A DNA stretch of 64,000 nt from an uncultured Mucilaginibacter sp. Its GTDB lineage: Bacteria > Bacteroidota > Bacteroidia > Sphingobacteriales > Sphingobacteriaceae. A program made the position numbers and the translations under genes. The stretch's first letter is position 1. Every line of letters starts with the position of its first letter. This document shows positions 52,186 to 59,982 of this stretch, one piece after another. The DNA is taken from positions 62,001 to 126,000 of the forward strand of contig CAJYJH010000068.1 in assembly GCA_913775265.1 (NCBI GenBank), read 5' to 3'. Below the pieces are notes generated by a model. It was given only the letters and a program-made list of their open reading frames with translations. It was not told where the DNA came from and made no database searches.

Positions 52186-53475
52186 ATGAGAGCTAACCAG
52201 CCGTACATTGCTTTTATAAGCGAACACGCCTCGCCTTTGGCCACCTTAGGCGGCGTTGACACCGGCGGTCAAAATGTTTATGTTGCACAGGTAGCTAAAT
52301 ACCTGGTGCGTAAGGGTTATATGGTAGATGTGTTTACCCGATGGGAGGATGCAAATCAGCCTCAAATTGTTGATTGGCAGCCCGGAGTAAGGGTAATACA
52401 TGTTAAGGCAGGCCCAGTGAAAATTATACCCAAGGAAAATATTTTAGGCTACATGCCGGAATTTACGCTGAACATGCTGGAGTTTATTAAAACTACCGAA
52501 GCTGATTATGAGCTGATCCATGCACACTTTTTTATGTCGGGCCTGGTAGCCGCTAACTTAAAAGCAGCATTGGATATCCCGTTCGCCATTACTTTCCATG
52601 CATTAGGCCATGTACGCCGTATACATCAGGGTAATAGCGACCTGTTTCCGGCCGAGCGTTTAAAGATTGAGGAAGACATTGTACAACAGGCCGATTATAT
52701 TATTGCAGAATGCCCTCAGGATCGTGATGACCTGATCAATCATTATAATGCACCCTCTTATAAAATCGTTATCATTCCGTGTGGGTTTAGTCATCAGGAG
52801 TTTTACCCGATTGATAAAAAATTGGCACGTAGAACGCTAAAGCTTGATACCGATAAGCACATCATTTTACAATTAGGGCGCATGGTGCCGCGTAAAGGTG
52901 TTGATAATGTAATCAAGTCACTCAAATACTTAAAAGACAAGCAAGCTGTTCAATTAGTGATTGTAGGTGGTGAAAGCGATATTCCCGATTCTGCGCAAAG
53001 CCCGGAACTAAGCCGTTTGCAAAAAATTGCTGCTGAGCATGGCGTTGAGACCTCAATTAAATTTGTAGGCCGTAAAAGCAGGGAGCAACTAAAGTTCTAT
53101 TATGCTGCGGCTGATATTTTCATCAGTACACCTTGGTATGAACCATTTGGTATTACGCCACTCGAAGCCATGGCATGTGGTACGCCGGTAATCGGTTCGA
53201 ACGTTGGCGGCATCAAGTATACAGTAGTCGACGGTGAGACGGGTGCATTAGTTCCGCCCGAAAATCCGGTGGTATTGGCTGCTAAAATTGAGCAATTGGT
53301 TAGCAATCCAACCAACTTACAACAACTCGGAAAAAATGCATTACGCAGGGTGAATAACTATTTTACATGGTCGCAAGTGACCGATAAACTAAGCTCGTTA
53401 TACGTAAAAATAATGGTAGAAACACAACGCTTTGCCAGCGAACCGATAGTAAAATCTAAAAGCAAAGCAGCTTAA
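52186..53475 (+). CDS. GT4 glycosyltransferase (sucrose-phosphate synthase/MshA-like)
   Basis: A 429-residue GT-B enzyme. The opening IAFISEHASPLATLGGVDTGGQNVYVAQVAKYLVRKG matches the acceptor loop of SPS- and MshA-like GT4 enzymes (GG..TGGQN.Y). The donor domain shows LQLGRMVPRKGVDNVIKSL and the E-x7-E motif in TPWYEPFGITPLEAMACGTPVIGSNVGG. Members of this group transfer glucose or GlcNAc to sugar phosphates. The HAD phosphatase starts five bases later, so the product is probably a sugar-phosphate glycoside that is then dephosphorylated (inference). Confidence 0.92.
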   Translation: MRANQPYIAFISEHASPLATLGGVDTGGQNVYVAQVAKYLVRKGYMVDVFTRWEDANQPQIVDWQPGVRVIHVKAGPVKIIPKENILGYMPEFTLNMLEFIKTTEADYELIHAHFFMSGLVAANLKAALDIPFAITFHALGHVRRIHQGNSDLFPAERLKIEEDIVQQADYIIAECPQDRDDLINHYNAPSYKIVIIPCGFSHQEFYPIDKKLARRTLKLDTDKHIILQLGRMVPRKGVDNVIKSLKYLKDKQAVQLVIVGGESDIPDSAQSPELSRLQKIAAEHGVETSIKFVGRKSREQLKFYYAAADIFISTPWYEPFGITPLEAMACGTPVIGSNVGGIKYTVVDGETGALVPPENPVVLAAKIEQLVSNPTNLQQLGKNALRRVNNYFTWSQVTDKLSSLYVKIMVETQRFASEPIVKSKSKAA

Positions 53476-53480
53476 AAGGC

Positions 53481-54038
53481 ATGAACAAAGCCATTTTTTT
53501 GGACAAAGACGGTACAGTGATTAAAGATGTGCCATACAATGTTGACCCGGATAAAATTACGTTGTTGCCCGGCACTGCCGCCGGACTGCAGCAACTGCAA
53601 TTAGCCGGCTACTTACTCATCATGGTAACTAACCAAGCCGGAGTAGCACGAGGTTATTTTACTGAAGCCGAATTACCAGCGGTAAAAAATAAATTGCAAG
53701 AATTGTTAAAGCCATTAAGCATCCTGCTTGATGGCTTTTACTACTGCCCAAATCACCCGGAGGGAACTGTTGCCCCATACAATATAAGTTGCGACAACCG
53801 CAAGCCCCTGCCGGGTATGTTACTACAGGCTGCGCAAGATCATCAAATTGACTTAAATGCATCATGGATGATTGGAGATATTTTACATGATGTAGAAGCC
53901 GGCAACCGCGCGGGCTGTCGCAGTATCTTAATCAACAACGGCGGCGAAACCCAATGGTTGAAGGATAATGAATTCCGTGAACCGGAGTATATATGTGCAG
54001 ATTTGCTGGAAGCTGCACAGTATATTTTGAGTGTATGA
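53481..54038 (+). CDS. gmhB: HAD-IIIA phosphatase, GmhB-like
   Basis: A 185-residue HAD phosphatase: nucleophile and acid in FLDKDGTVI, motif II in VTNQAG, Lys in CDNRKPLPGML, and motif IV acidic pair in MIGDILHDVEAGNRAGC. The pattern and length match D-glycero-D-manno-heptose 1,7-bisphosphate phosphatase. The zinc loop is CPNHPEGTVAPYNISCDN, where the usual fourth ligand Cys (CxC) is Asn, so zinc binding may be altered. No other heptose genes are in the window. The context with two GT4 genes suggests action on a phosphorylated sugar or glycoside. Confidence 0.82.
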   Translation: MNKAIFLDKDGTVIKDVPYNVDPDKITLLPGTAAGLQQLQLAGYLLIMVTNQAGVARGYFTEAELPAVKNKLQELLKPLSILLDGFYYCPNHPEGTVAPYNISCDNRKPLPGMLLQAAQDHQIDLNASWMIGDILHDVEAGNRAGCRSILINNGGETQWLKDNEFREPEYICADLLEAAQYILSV

Positions 54039-54161
54039 TGAATTAACTTTCACCTCTTGATAGTGATGCATAAAAACGTCAATTTGATGAACTGCGCAGC
54101 CATCACAAGCGTATATTTCACTTCAAAAAAATCTATCAACAAATACTTCTCAAATAATAAT

Positions 54162-54169
54162 TATATTTG
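54162..54169 (+). promoter_or_regulatory. -7 element of the response-regulator gene
   Basis: TATATTTG fits TAnnTTTG and lies 36 bases before the GTG start at 54205. Confidence 0.5.
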
Positions 54170-54204
54170 TTCTATCATTACAAATAATTAATTAATAAGA
54201 TATA

Positions 54205-54570
54205 GTGAAGATTATTGTTATTGAAGACAATCCGGACATCAGTGAAATCATGGACTATATCCTTAAAGATGAGGGATATGAAGTTATTTCGTCTGAAGAT
54301 GGAACTATCACCAACAGTTTTGAAGAATTAAAGCCAGACCTGGTTTTGATGGACGAACTTTTGCCAGGCAAACGTGGCAGCGAGTGGTGCCAGCATATCA
54401 AAGCAACACCTTCATTACAGCATATTCCGGTTATACTGGTATCTACTATGCCAAACCTTGAACAACTTGCACAGAAAAGCGGCGCTGATGCTTTTTTAGA
54501 AAAACCTTTTAATATCAGCAGCTTAGGTACGCTTATACGCGAGTTTGCCGCCAAAAAGAGCAAGATATAA
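54205..54570 (+). CDS. Single-domain response regulator
   Basis: A 121-residue receiver domain with no output domain. Acidic pair in VIEDNPD, phospho-acceptor Asp in LVLMDELLPG, Thr/Ser in ILVSTM, Lys in FLEKPFN. It starts with GTG; no ATG is available before the first strand. It probably relays phosphate in a two-component network, possibly for one of the large kinases in this window, though no kinase is adjacent. Confidence 0.92.
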   Translation: MKIIVIEDNPDISEIMDYILKDEGYEVISSEDGTITNSFEELKPDLVLMDELLPGKRGSEWCQHIKATPSLQHIPVILVSTMPNLEQLAQKSGADAFLEKPFNISSLGTLIREFAAKKSKI

Positions 54571-54672
54571 TTAGGCCAGTATTCTACTTTTAGATGTTCG
54601 CCCTGTTATAAAACTATTACAATAACTGGTTTAACATCCCAACAACAAAAGCTACTAATTAGAGTTTATAGT

Positions 54673-55206
54673 ATGGTTTACTTTACCACCAAAGCTATGA
54701 CTCCTATCTATACCTTTTACAAACAAGCGGCTGCAACATTAGCCTGCGTTAGCTTGTTGATGCTTACCGCTTGCGAAAACTCATCTAAAAAAGAAGCTCA
54801 GGATAATCCTGATAGCACCAACCGCGACGCCAAACGTGGCCGGATTACCAAACGGACTCAGGATGGCTGTTATATTCATGTTAGCGGAAATCAAATGCGC
54901 GACACGCAGTATGTGCAGTTACACATTGAAAGTGATAAAGTAAGCGGTAAAATGGTAGAAAGCATTTATGAAAAAGATGCCCGTCGTGGAAATTTAACAG
55001 GCAGCGTTCAGAAAGATAAAAGCATCAAAGCAGTTTGGACTTATATGCAGGAGGGTCAGACCGATACACTTACGCTTGCATTTTTGTTAACACCAAAGGC
55101 ATTGATGCAAAAGCCGCTCAAGGCAGATAATTCTACCGGGCGGCAGGTGACAGACAACAGCGCCGCCTTTTCGGTTGAATTAAAACCTGCGGACTGTAAA
55201 TATTAA
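54673..55206 (+). CDS. Lipoprotein of unknown function
   Basis: A 177-residue lipoprotein. After an N-terminal hydrophobic stretch (LACVSLLMLTAC) the lipobox Cys is followed by ENSSKK. The mature part has a short basic linker (RDAKRGRITKRTQDGCY) and a beta-rich domain with two further Cys. The signal peptide is long; the internal ATG at 54697 (MTPIYTF) may be the true start. No family was recognised. Confidence 0.75.
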   Translation: MVYFTTKAMTPIYTFYKQAAATLACVSLLMLTACENSSKKEAQDNPDSTNRDAKRGRITKRTQDGCYIHVSGNQMRDTQYVQLHIESDKVSGKMVESIYEKDARRGNLTGSVQKDKSIKAVWTYMQEGQTDTLTLAFLLTPKALMQKPLKADNSTGRQVTDNSAAFSVELKPADCKY

Positions 55207-55250
55207 TTGATGCGGCGTCACCGCAAAAGCACTTACGCAAATCGTAACAC

Positions 55251-55279
55251 AAAGGCCTTTGGATTATCCAGAGGCCTTT
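55251..55279. terminator. Terminator between lipoprotein and GNAT genes
   Basis: AAAGGCCT and AGGCCTTT arms with a 13-base loop, between convergent gene ends. Confidence 0.6.
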
Positions 55280-55286
55280 ATCAATA

Positions 55287-55805
55287 TTAAACGGTTTCTA
55301 AATTTAAACGTTTCTCGAAAGCCATAAACTTAAGTCCCGGTTTTTTGTGCAGGGTAATTTCGCCACCTAAGTGATAGCCTATCTTTAAAAACAGGTTTTG
55401 CATTGGGCGGTTCACGGTGTTTGTATCTAACCTTATTAATGGTATATCTTTCTCCCTGGCCACCACTTCGCACTGCTGCAGTAAGCTGTTAGCAATACCT
55501 TTACCTTGCATATCCGGACTTACAGCTAAGCGGTGAGCCACTACTGCAGGCTCAGTTGTATCCCACTCAGGCACTTGTCCATATTCGGGCTCCTGCCCCA
55601 AGGTAATAGCAATTACACCAGCTATCTGACCGTCAATATCAGCAACCCATAATTGCTTAGTTTGTACATCTGTAGTGAAAACTGCAGTATCAGGATATTT
55701 ATCGTCCCATTGTAAGTTACCGGTAGCCTGCATAATAGGCACTACCTGCTTTACCAGTTGCATGATGGCATCGATGTCGGCAAGGGTTGCCAAACGAATA
55801 TTCAT
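55287..55805 (-). CDS. GNAT-family N-acetyltransferase
   Basis: A 172-residue GNAT protein. Acetyl-CoA binding motif A is AHRLAVSPDMQGKGIANSLLQQCEVVA (RxxGxG/A form QGKGIA). The preceding strand is LWVADIDGQIAGVIAITLG, and the C-terminal NLFLKIGYHLGGEITLHKKPGLKFMAFEK is typical. The substrate is unknown. It is a single gene, divergent from nothing nearby of clear function. Confidence 0.92.
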   Translation of the reverse strand: MNIRLATLADIDAIMQLVKQVVPIMQATGNLQWDDKYPDTAVFTTDVQTKQLWVADIDGQIAGVIAITLGQEPEYGQVPEWDTTEPAVVAHRLAVSPDMQGKGIANSLLQQCEVVAREKDIPLIRLDTNTVNRPMQNLFLKIGYHLGGEITLHKKPGLKFMAFEKRLNLETV

Positions 55806-55855
55806 ATCAATATTTTAAATGATGAAGTCTTGCAGTGATGAACTTTTGCAATACA

Positions 55856-56197
55856 TTAAAAAGACTCAGGTTTCTCGGCGCCCTTTTCCTGGCCCCCTAC
55901 TTCTATCAACTCCTCGCTAAACTCTTCAGATTGCTCAGATGTAGCATAATTGAGTTTGCGGAAACGCCAGATGGCAAAAGCCGGCTCTTGAAAACGGTTG
56001 ATGAGCTTGAAGAATTTAGGGAAGTTATGCACTTCTTCTAACAGTACCCCGGTTACAATACCATTATTATCTAATATCTCTCGAAGGGTATATTCTTTGT
56101 CCTTAGTGATCCAGATTTCAAAGTCTTGCTTTATCTCCTCTACTTTGTCAGGATCAATCTTATCGTTAATACAAACAACTTTATCTCCGGGTCTCAT
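55856..56197 (-). CDS. Hypothetical protein with SH3-like start
   Basis: A 113-residue cytosolic protein of unknown function. The first 55 residues (RPGDKVVCINDKIDP..KEYTLREILDN..GVLLEEVHN) resemble a small beta-barrel of SH3 type. The rest is acidic (EQSEEFSEELIEVGGQEKGAEK). ATG start at 56197. The cupin gene and its odd open tail lie upstream in the same direction. Confidence 0.7.
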   Translation of the reverse strand: MRPGDKVVCINDKIDPDKVEEIKQDFEIWITKDKEYTLREILDNNGIVTGVLLEEVHNFPKFFKLINRFQEPAFAIWRFRKLNYATSEQSEEFSEELIEVGGQEKGAEKPESF

Positions 56198-56249
56198 AAT
56201 TACAAAGATGATGATTTAATCAGAAGTTTAACGGCTTTGAAAGTCATTT

Positions 56250-56339
56250 TTACCAGTCGCTGATCAATTTTAAATAATCTGCGTTGCTTAAATCAACCCC
56301 AATGCTTTCACAAAACTTCAACAACCAACCATCCACTCG
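56250..56339 (-). other. Open in-frame tail after the cupin stop codon
   Basis: Directly after the cupin TAG the same frame stays open for 29 codons to a TAA: RVDGWLLKFCESIG, then VDLSNADYLKLISDW. The residues look like a real amphipathic protein end rather than random frame. A GTG two codons in could also start a 28-residue peptide. It may be a readthrough extension, a mutated longer cupin gene, a gene remnant, or chance. Confidence 0.35.
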
Positions 56340-56711
56340 CTACACATCTGCTACTTTCTCCGGTACAAAATTAATATCGGTAGTATCATCAAAAACTACA
56401 TAAGCCCTTTGCCACGGGTCGGTACCCAGCAAACGCCATTTATGGCCGCTACCTATGGTATCTTGTGCAATAAGTACTTCGCCGGGCCTTAGCACAAACG
56501 TCTCACCTTTATAAGTAGTGAACTCCAGTGTACCCCGCAGATTAATTACAAACTGCATTGTTGGCGCCGGGTGCCAGTCGTATACAGAGCCGGGCGGCGA
56601 CTCCTGGAAACGGATAGACTGTGCCTTGGTAATTACAGCCTCTGATACATTGCCAGTTTTGAAATATGAATGGCCATCAGGGCCGGTATAGAGTTGATAA
56701 GCTTTAATCAT
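56340..56711 (-). CDS. Cupin-like protein
   Basis: A 123-residue single-domain cupin: WHPAPTMQFVINLRGTLEFTTYKGETFVLRPGEVLIAQDTIGSGHKWRLLG shows the two cupin motifs, with His in WHPAP and GSGHKW as candidate metal ligands. It ends with DPWQRAYVVFDDTTDINFVPEK. Any enzymatic role is unknown. The stop is TAG; the frame remains open for another 29 codons beyond it (see the separate entry). Confidence 0.78.
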   Translation of the reverse strand: MIKAYQLYTGPDGHSYFKTGNVSEAVITKAQSIRFQESPPGSVYDWHPAPTMQFVINLRGTLEFTTYKGETFVLRPGEVLIAQDTIGSGHKWRLLGTDPWQRAYVVFDDTTDINFVPEKVADV

Positions 56712-56769
56712 GATGTAAGTATAACGCTAAATAAAACATTAGCTTACCTGCAAATGTTTACCTGATACT

Positions 56770-57096
56770 ATGAACAAAGCCGACCAACCTTTTAATGAAA
56801 AGTTTAAACCCGTAGCCCCACCCGAAGCTTACCACGCCGAAGCGGATTGGCAAGACAAAGTTTTGTATGCATTAGCCCAATTAGGTGAAGGCACCGCGCC
56901 CGACGTAGCCGCCAAGCTTACTGAATACGAGCTTAAAGAAGCCCCTCAGAATTTGCACCGCCAAGCCGAACAGGTGCTACAAGAGCTATACAGCAAAGGC
57001 CTTATCAAAGGCACTGAGCAGGATGGTGAGGTGAGTTACAATTTGAGTAAGATGACCAAGCCTAATGAAGGAGGGACTGACCCGGATTTACTGTAG
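56770..57096 (+). CDS. Hypothetical protein with winged-helix-like pattern
   Basis: A 108-residue cytosolic protein. Residues 27-90 (WQDKVLYALAQLGEGTAPDVAAKLTEYE, then LYSKGLIKGTEQDGEVSYNLS) have the helix-helix-wing layout of a small winged helix, which may bind DNA, but key residues are not diagnostic. Pro/Glu-rich ends flank it. ATG start, divergent from the cupin gene. Confidence 0.68.
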   Translation: MNKADQPFNEKFKPVAPPEAYHAEADWQDKVLYALAQLGEGTAPDVAAKLTEYELKEAPQNLHRQAEQVLQELYSKGLIKGTEQDGEVSYNLSKMTKPNEGGTDPDLL

Positions 57097-57131
57097 GAGC
57101 ATTATTATAAAACTACCAATTATAAATTTAA

Positions 57132-57183
57132 ACTATATCAAAGCATGTACACAAATTTATATGTGTACATGCTTTGATATAGT
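57132..57183. repeat. Perfect 21-bp inverted repeat
   Basis: ACTATATCAAAGCATGTACAC and its exact reverse complement flank a 10-base AT loop, 36 bases after the winged-helix-like gene. No T run follows on either strand. It could be a terminator for that gene, or a mobile-repeat (MITE/REP-like) copy. Confidence 0.75.
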
Positions 57184-57275
57184 CAATCTACCTTAACCAT
57201 TATTTACATAGCTAAATCTATCGCCAATTCTAATTTACGAGATTAAACGTTACACATTAACACTCGTAACGTAGG

Positions 57276-57283
57276 TAGTTTTG
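57276..57283 (+). promoter_or_regulatory. Distal -7 element of the EPS operon
   Basis: TAGTTTTG fits TAnnTTTG. A transcript from here would have a leader of about 400 nt before the Wzz gene. Confidence 0.35.
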
Positions 57284-57485
57284 TACTTTGAACATGGCAT
57301 TACCGAAAAAGATTAGCTATGTTATTGCATTTAGACTCACACGCAAAATAAGATTTTACACAGAAGTTATTCTGGTTTTGATTTGTAAAATTTGCCTTAG
57401 CTTAACAGAATGCTAAGGTAACTATTCCTTATCACCTGTGCACTCATTGCATAAAGTTAAAGCACTTCGATTTTCATTAAATTAC

Positions 57486-57493
57486 TATCTTTG
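57486..57493 (+). promoter_or_regulatory. Proximal -7 element of the EPS operon
   Basis: TATCTTTG fits TAnnTTTG, with a TTCG 16 bases upstream that might serve as a weak -33. The leader to the Wzz ATG would be about 195 nt. Confidence 0.45.
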
Positions 57494-57694
57494 CAAAAAA
57501 CAATTAAAAGCTTTACTTAAAAAGTTAGCTACCAAAATAACTCAATGTGTTTACAGCATGTTTAAGTTAAAATCTTGTTGAAGATATTGCTATACTCAAT
57601 TACTCGGCAACGCTACTTCTTTATCGTTTGTTTATCAAATAAGAGTATCCATATATACTTCTGACTAACCTTTACCCATAATTTTATATTTAAA

Positions 57695-58774
57695 ATGGAT
57701 ACTAACAATATCGACAATAACCATGTCTCAGTAAAAGAGTTCTTTCTAAAATTTGCCTCTATCCTCAAATACTATAAAGCAAAATGGAAAGTATTTTTAA
57801 TTACTGTTCTAATATTTATTTCTGCTGCCCTGTTATATTCGCGATTCAAAGCCCCTTTATTCACAGCCACATGTACTTTTGTGCTCGATGATGGTGGAGG
57901 AGGTAGCAGTCTTGCCCAATATGCTGGTCTTGCCTCAATGGTTGGATTAGATATGGGTGGCAGTAAAAATGGACTTTTTCAAAGTGACAACATAATTGAA
58001 CTTTATAAGTCACAAAAAATGTTGAAAGAAACACTTCTAAGCCCATTGAGCGAAAAAAGTCAAGGCCTTTTAATTGATCGTTACATATTATTTAAACATT
58101 TAAGACAGAAATGGGAAACAAAGCCAGCATTAAAAAATTTGCGCTTTAAAGAATTCTCTGGCCAGCCCTTAACCAGAATTCAAGACAGCGTAATTAAAGC
58201 TGTAATCAAAGACATTAACAAGAATTATCTTACAGTAGGCAAAGTAAGCGATAATGCAAGCATCATAAAGGTTGAAACGAAAGCTCCGGATGAAATTTTT
58301 GCGAAGGAGTTTAATGACAAAGTAGTAAATAACGTTAATGACTTTTATAAGCAAACAAAAGTTAAAGTTACTTTACAGAATGTTAGCATTTTAAAACATC
58401 AAACTGATTCGGTAAGACGCGTGCTGAATGGGGCAATTAATCAAACAGTAAGCGTAAATGATGCCACACCAAATTTAAATATTACGCGGCAGGTGCTTAG
58501 GGTGCCAGCCCAAAAGGCTCAGCTTACCGCCGAAGCCAATAAAGCAATCCTGTCTGAATTGGTAAAAAACCTTGAACTGGCCAAAATAACACTTCAAAAA
58601 GAAACACCACTGATTCAGGTAGTTGATAGCCCAAGCTACCCACTTGAAAAAAAGGAAATTACACCTGTATTTGCTATAATCGTAGCAGGTTTAGCAGGCT
58701 TAATATTTACGGCATTCGTCTTGCTTTTTTACAAATTGTTTAAAGATTTAATGGCTAACAATTCCGAAGCTTAA
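57695..58774 (+). CDS. Wzz-type polysaccharide chain-length regulator
   Basis: A 359-residue inner-membrane protein with the Wzz layout: a first membrane helix at about 34-53 (WKVFLITVLIFISAALLYSRF), a long periplasmic helical domain (about 54-325), and a second helix near 325-348 preceded by a proline-rich segment (VVDSPSYPLEKKEITPVFAIIVAG). It sets chain length of exported polysaccharide. No tyrosine kinase domain is fused. It opens the exopolysaccharide operon, upstream of the EpsG polymerase. Confidence 0.9.
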   Translation: MDTNNIDNNHVSVKEFFLKFASILKYYKAKWKVFLITVLIFISAALLYSRFKAPLFTATCTFVLDDGGGGSSLAQYAGLASMVGLDMGGSKNGLFQSDNIIELYKSQKMLKETLLSPLSEKSQGLLIDRYILFKHLRQKWETKPALKNLRFKEFSGQPLTRIQDSVIKAVIKDINKNYLTVGKVSDNASIIKVETKAPDEIFAKEFNDKVVNNVNDFYKQTKVKVTLQNVSILKHQTDSVRRVLNGAINQTVSVNDATPNLNITRQVLRVPAQKAQLTAEANKAILSELVKNLELAKITLQKETPLIQVVDSPSYPLEKKEITPVFAIIVAGLAGLIFTAFVLLFYKLFKDLMANNSEA

Positions 58775-58878
58775 TATTACAACAATTTTTCAGTCTTATC
58801 ATTTGTTTAGTTGTTACCGTTTTAACTCAAACTAATTCTTATAACTTCATTTTTTAGTCAGAGTTCCTACCGTCATCT

Positions 58879-59982
58879 ATGTTGCCATACATATTAATTT
58901 CATTATTAGCTGCTATATGCTGCTATGCTAATTTGATTGATTTAGGAGAAGACCTGGAGAATGCCATTTTTGTAACACTGATTATTGTACTCACCTTGTT
59001 TTTAGGCACACGCACCGTTGGTCCTGATTTATGGACTTACGAATCCATGTACCTTGTGACGCCCGCTTTCCCATCTTTAATACACAAATTCCCTATATAT
59101 ACAGCAATAACCAGATTCGAGCCGCTTTTTTTGTCCTTATACGGACTTTTTAAATGGGCTGGTATAAGCTTCCGTGTATTTAACCTTTTATTTACCAGTA
59201 CTTTCATGTACTTTTTTTTCTCAAGGTTGTCATTATATACACGTTATCGGTTTGTTGCCGTAATGGCTTTTTTAGCTTACGGCTACATCGCCGGTTTTTC
59301 AGCAATCCGCCAGGTAATGGCAGGGTCAATCTTTTTTTATTCTATTAAGTATTTAATTGAGGGACGGATAAAAAAATACTGTTTTGCCATTATTATCGCT
59401 TGTCTTTTTCACTCTTCTGCTTTTATTCTACTGATTTTTGCATTCATCAATAAAAAAAAATTTAATACTAATTTTATAATTTTAAGTGTTATAATTTCCG
59501 TTGCAGGTATATATACAAACGCATTTTCGGCCGTGGCAGGCATTGTACTCACCAAAATCCCATTTTTGTCTGCAGTTAAAGTAAAGGAATACTTAAGCGG
59601 TAAGGGAGCTTTTTTTGGATCTGTTTCGATCACTTGGATGCTACTACTCGCCGGACTTCTGATTTGGCGCGAGAAACTGGAGAAGCTGGATGCTAACTTC
59701 AATATTTACCTGAACGTATTTTGGATTGGGCTGGTAGTATTCGCAGTAGCTACAGGTTTTGGTGAGTTTGGAAGGGTGCTAATGTACTTTAAATTTATCT
59801 ATTTAATTATACTACCCCTATATGTACAACTAATAAAAGAAACAGCCGGTAAGATAGTTGTGTGCAGCATAATTATCTTACTTTCATCAAGTTTATTCTT
59901 CGCTTCTATACTTTTGGACAGCATGTACTCCGTTGAAAACAGATATTTACCTTACAACTCCTGGCTTATAAATGAAAAATGA
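58879..59982 (+). CDS. EpsG-family polysaccharide polymerase
   Basis: A 367-residue inner-membrane protein with about ten hydrophobic helices. The EpsG-type features are the early GTRTVGPDLWTYESMY loop and FSAIRQVMAGSIFFYSIKYLIEGR. It probably polymerises repeat units at the periplasmic face (Wzy-like). A run of nine A (codons NKKK, 59452-59460) lies mid-gene and could slip. Its 3' end overlaps the following glycosyltransferase start by 11 bases. Confidence 0.88.
   Translation: MLPYILISLLAAICCYANLIDLGEDLENAIFVTLIIVLTLFLGTRTVGPDLWTYESMYLVTPAFPSLIHKFPIYTAITRFEPLFLSLYGLFKWAGISFRVFNLLFTSTFMYFFFSRLSLYTRYRFVAVMAFLAYGYIAGFSAIRQVMAGSIFFYSIKYLIEGRIKKYCFAIIIACLFHSSAFILLIFAFINKKKFNTNFIILSVIISVAGIYTNAFSAVAGIVLTKIPFLSAVKVKEYLSGKGAFFGSVSITWMLLLAGLLIWREKLEKLDANFNIYLNVFWIGLVVFAVATGFGEFGRVLMYFKFIYLIILPLYVQLIKETAGKIVVCSIIILLSSSLFFASILLDSMYSVENRYLPYNSWLINEK

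Larger units (their letters stand above)
57184..57694. other. Long leader region before the exopolysaccharide operon
   Basis: About 510 AT-rich bases. It holds two TAnnTTTG boxes (57276-57283 and 57486-57493). A 40-codon ORF (57294-57416, MALPKKISYVIAF start) begins 10 bases after the first box and is probably chance or a leader peptide. Nothing else coding was seen. Confidence 0.5.
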
